DNA of 64,000 bases. It comes from Burkholderiales bacterium. GTDB lineage: Bacteria; Pseudomonadota; Gammaproteobacteria; Burkholderiales; SG8-39. Under the pieces are notes generated by a model. The model did not search any database and was not told the DNA's origin. It worked only from the letters and a program-made list of their open reading frames with translations. Each line of letters opens with the position of its first letter. Position 1 is the first letter of the stretch. The position numbers were made by a program, and so were the translations under genes. Location: assembly GCA_027493935.1 (NCBI GenBank), contig JAOSJV010000011.1, forward strand, positions 776,589-840,588. Reading direction: 5' to 3'. Positions 63,620 through 64,000 of this stretch are shown here, one piece after another.

Positions 63620-64000
63620 ATGAGCTCGAGCGAGGAACGCGAAGTTGTTTCGGCGCCTGCGAAGACGCAGGCGCCCGCCGGACGCGACGCCGGCGCGGCG
63701 AGCGGGCCGCCGATCGGCGCGACGCCGGCCGCGCAGTCCACGCGGCGCCGGGCCGGGCTCGGCTTTGCAAAGCGGGCACGCGCGACGCGCATCTTGGGTC
63801 TCGCGTTCGGGTTCCTCGCAGTCGGCGCGGTGCTGTTTCAGGACGGTGCACACCCGCTCGTCTGGGCGGCCCTTGTCGCGAACGCGTTCGTCTGGCCGCA
63901 TGCGGCTTACGCGCTCGCGGCGCGCAGCGCGCAACCGTACCGCGCGGAGGTCCGCAACATGCTGGTGGATTCCGCGATGGGTGGAATCTGGATCGCGCTG
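63620..64000 (+). CDS. MASE2-domain signalling protein (diguanylate or adenylate cyclase), cut by window end
   Basis: From ATG 63620 the first 127 residues are open to the window end. Residues ~1-45 are disordered (MSSSEEREVVSAPAKTQAPA). Then come basic residues (STRRRAGLGFAKRARATRIL) and the membrane sensor: GLAFGFLAVGAVLF, HPLVWAALVANAFVWPHAAY and PYRAEVRNMLVDSAMGGIWI. The WPHxAY and RNMLxDSxxGGxWIA motifs are diagnostic for MASE2, which is followed by a GGDEF or adenylate cyclase catalytic domain in known proteins; that domain lies outside the window. Long first segment and weak ribosome site make the start moderately uncertain. Confidence 0.8.
   Translation, partial: MSSSEEREVVSAPAKTQAPAGRDAGAASGPPIGATPAAQSTRRRAGLGFAKRARATRILGLAFGFLAVGAVLFQDGAHPLVWAALVANAFVWPHAAYALAARSAQPYRAEVRNMLVDSAMGGIWIAL

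Overview
The window is about 64 kb of very GC-rich DNA. Codon third positions are dominated by G and C, and genes sit in tight operons with many ATGA and GTGA stop/start overlaps. The gene families are a high-GC betaproteobacterial set (Burkholderiales-like is my inference): a Liv-type branched-chain amino acid ABC system, a NosA/OprC-like outer-membrane barrel, NnrS, DM13, DUF502, HIG1, MASE2, an Lhr helicase and a YedK/SRAP protein. No rRNA, tRNA, CRISPR, phage, plasmid or transposase gene is visible. It looks like ordinary chromosome with several accessory metabolic islands.

Layout. 1-1 kb: a thioredoxin-fold redoxin (cut by the window edge) and its TetR regulator, with a shared operator motif before each gene. 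1.2-8 kb: a papain-like hydrolase, a SUMF1/FGE-like protein, a Cys-rich NPCAA-repeat secreted peptide, a His-rich uncharacterised protein, a cupredoxin-like protein, a DUF302 protein and a YeeE/YedE transporter; this is a candidate undescribed copper/sulfur handling locus. 8-20 kb: an SDR, a D-aminoacylase-like amidohydrolase, a small lipoprotein, an alpha/beta hydrolase, YedK and Lhr back to back, dienelactone hydrolase, aldo/keto reductase and a 3-hydroxyisobutyrate-dehydrogenase-like protein, then two copies of a ~150 bp palindromic repeat. 20-26 kb: a sugar-type ABC importer with a Gfo/Idh/MocA oxidoreductase. 26-35 kb: hydrolase, MDR reductase, Yip1, cupin, and a three-gene operon (six-hairpin glycosidase-like protein, GT4 glycosyltransferase, DUF374 acyltransferase). 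35-40 kb: TerB-like protein and a complete livKHMGF operon. 40-50 kb: B12/radical SAM protein, DUF502, two MFS transporters, polysaccharide deacetylase, HIG1 protein, cupin plus nitrilase, PhoD phosphatase, DM13 protein. 50-56 kb: an apparently plug-less TonB-receptor barrel, a NitT/TauT-like ABC transporter and NnrS in one coupled operon behind an FNR-like and a Fur-like site. 56-61 kb: a trypsin-fold protein lacking its catalytic triad, then a molybdenum hydroxylase/transhydroxylase pair related to pyrogallol-phloroglucinol transhydroxylase and resorcinol hydroxylase. 61-64 kb: structured repeats, an AtzB/SsnA-type amidohydrolase, a cupin, and the start of a MASE2 signalling protein cut by the window end.

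A strong technical theme is that about 20 otherwise well-conserved genes change reading frame by a single base, usually inside a short G or C run, and resume in the correct frame. I treat these as probable base-call or assembly errors and annotate such genes as single CDSs spanning the shift.
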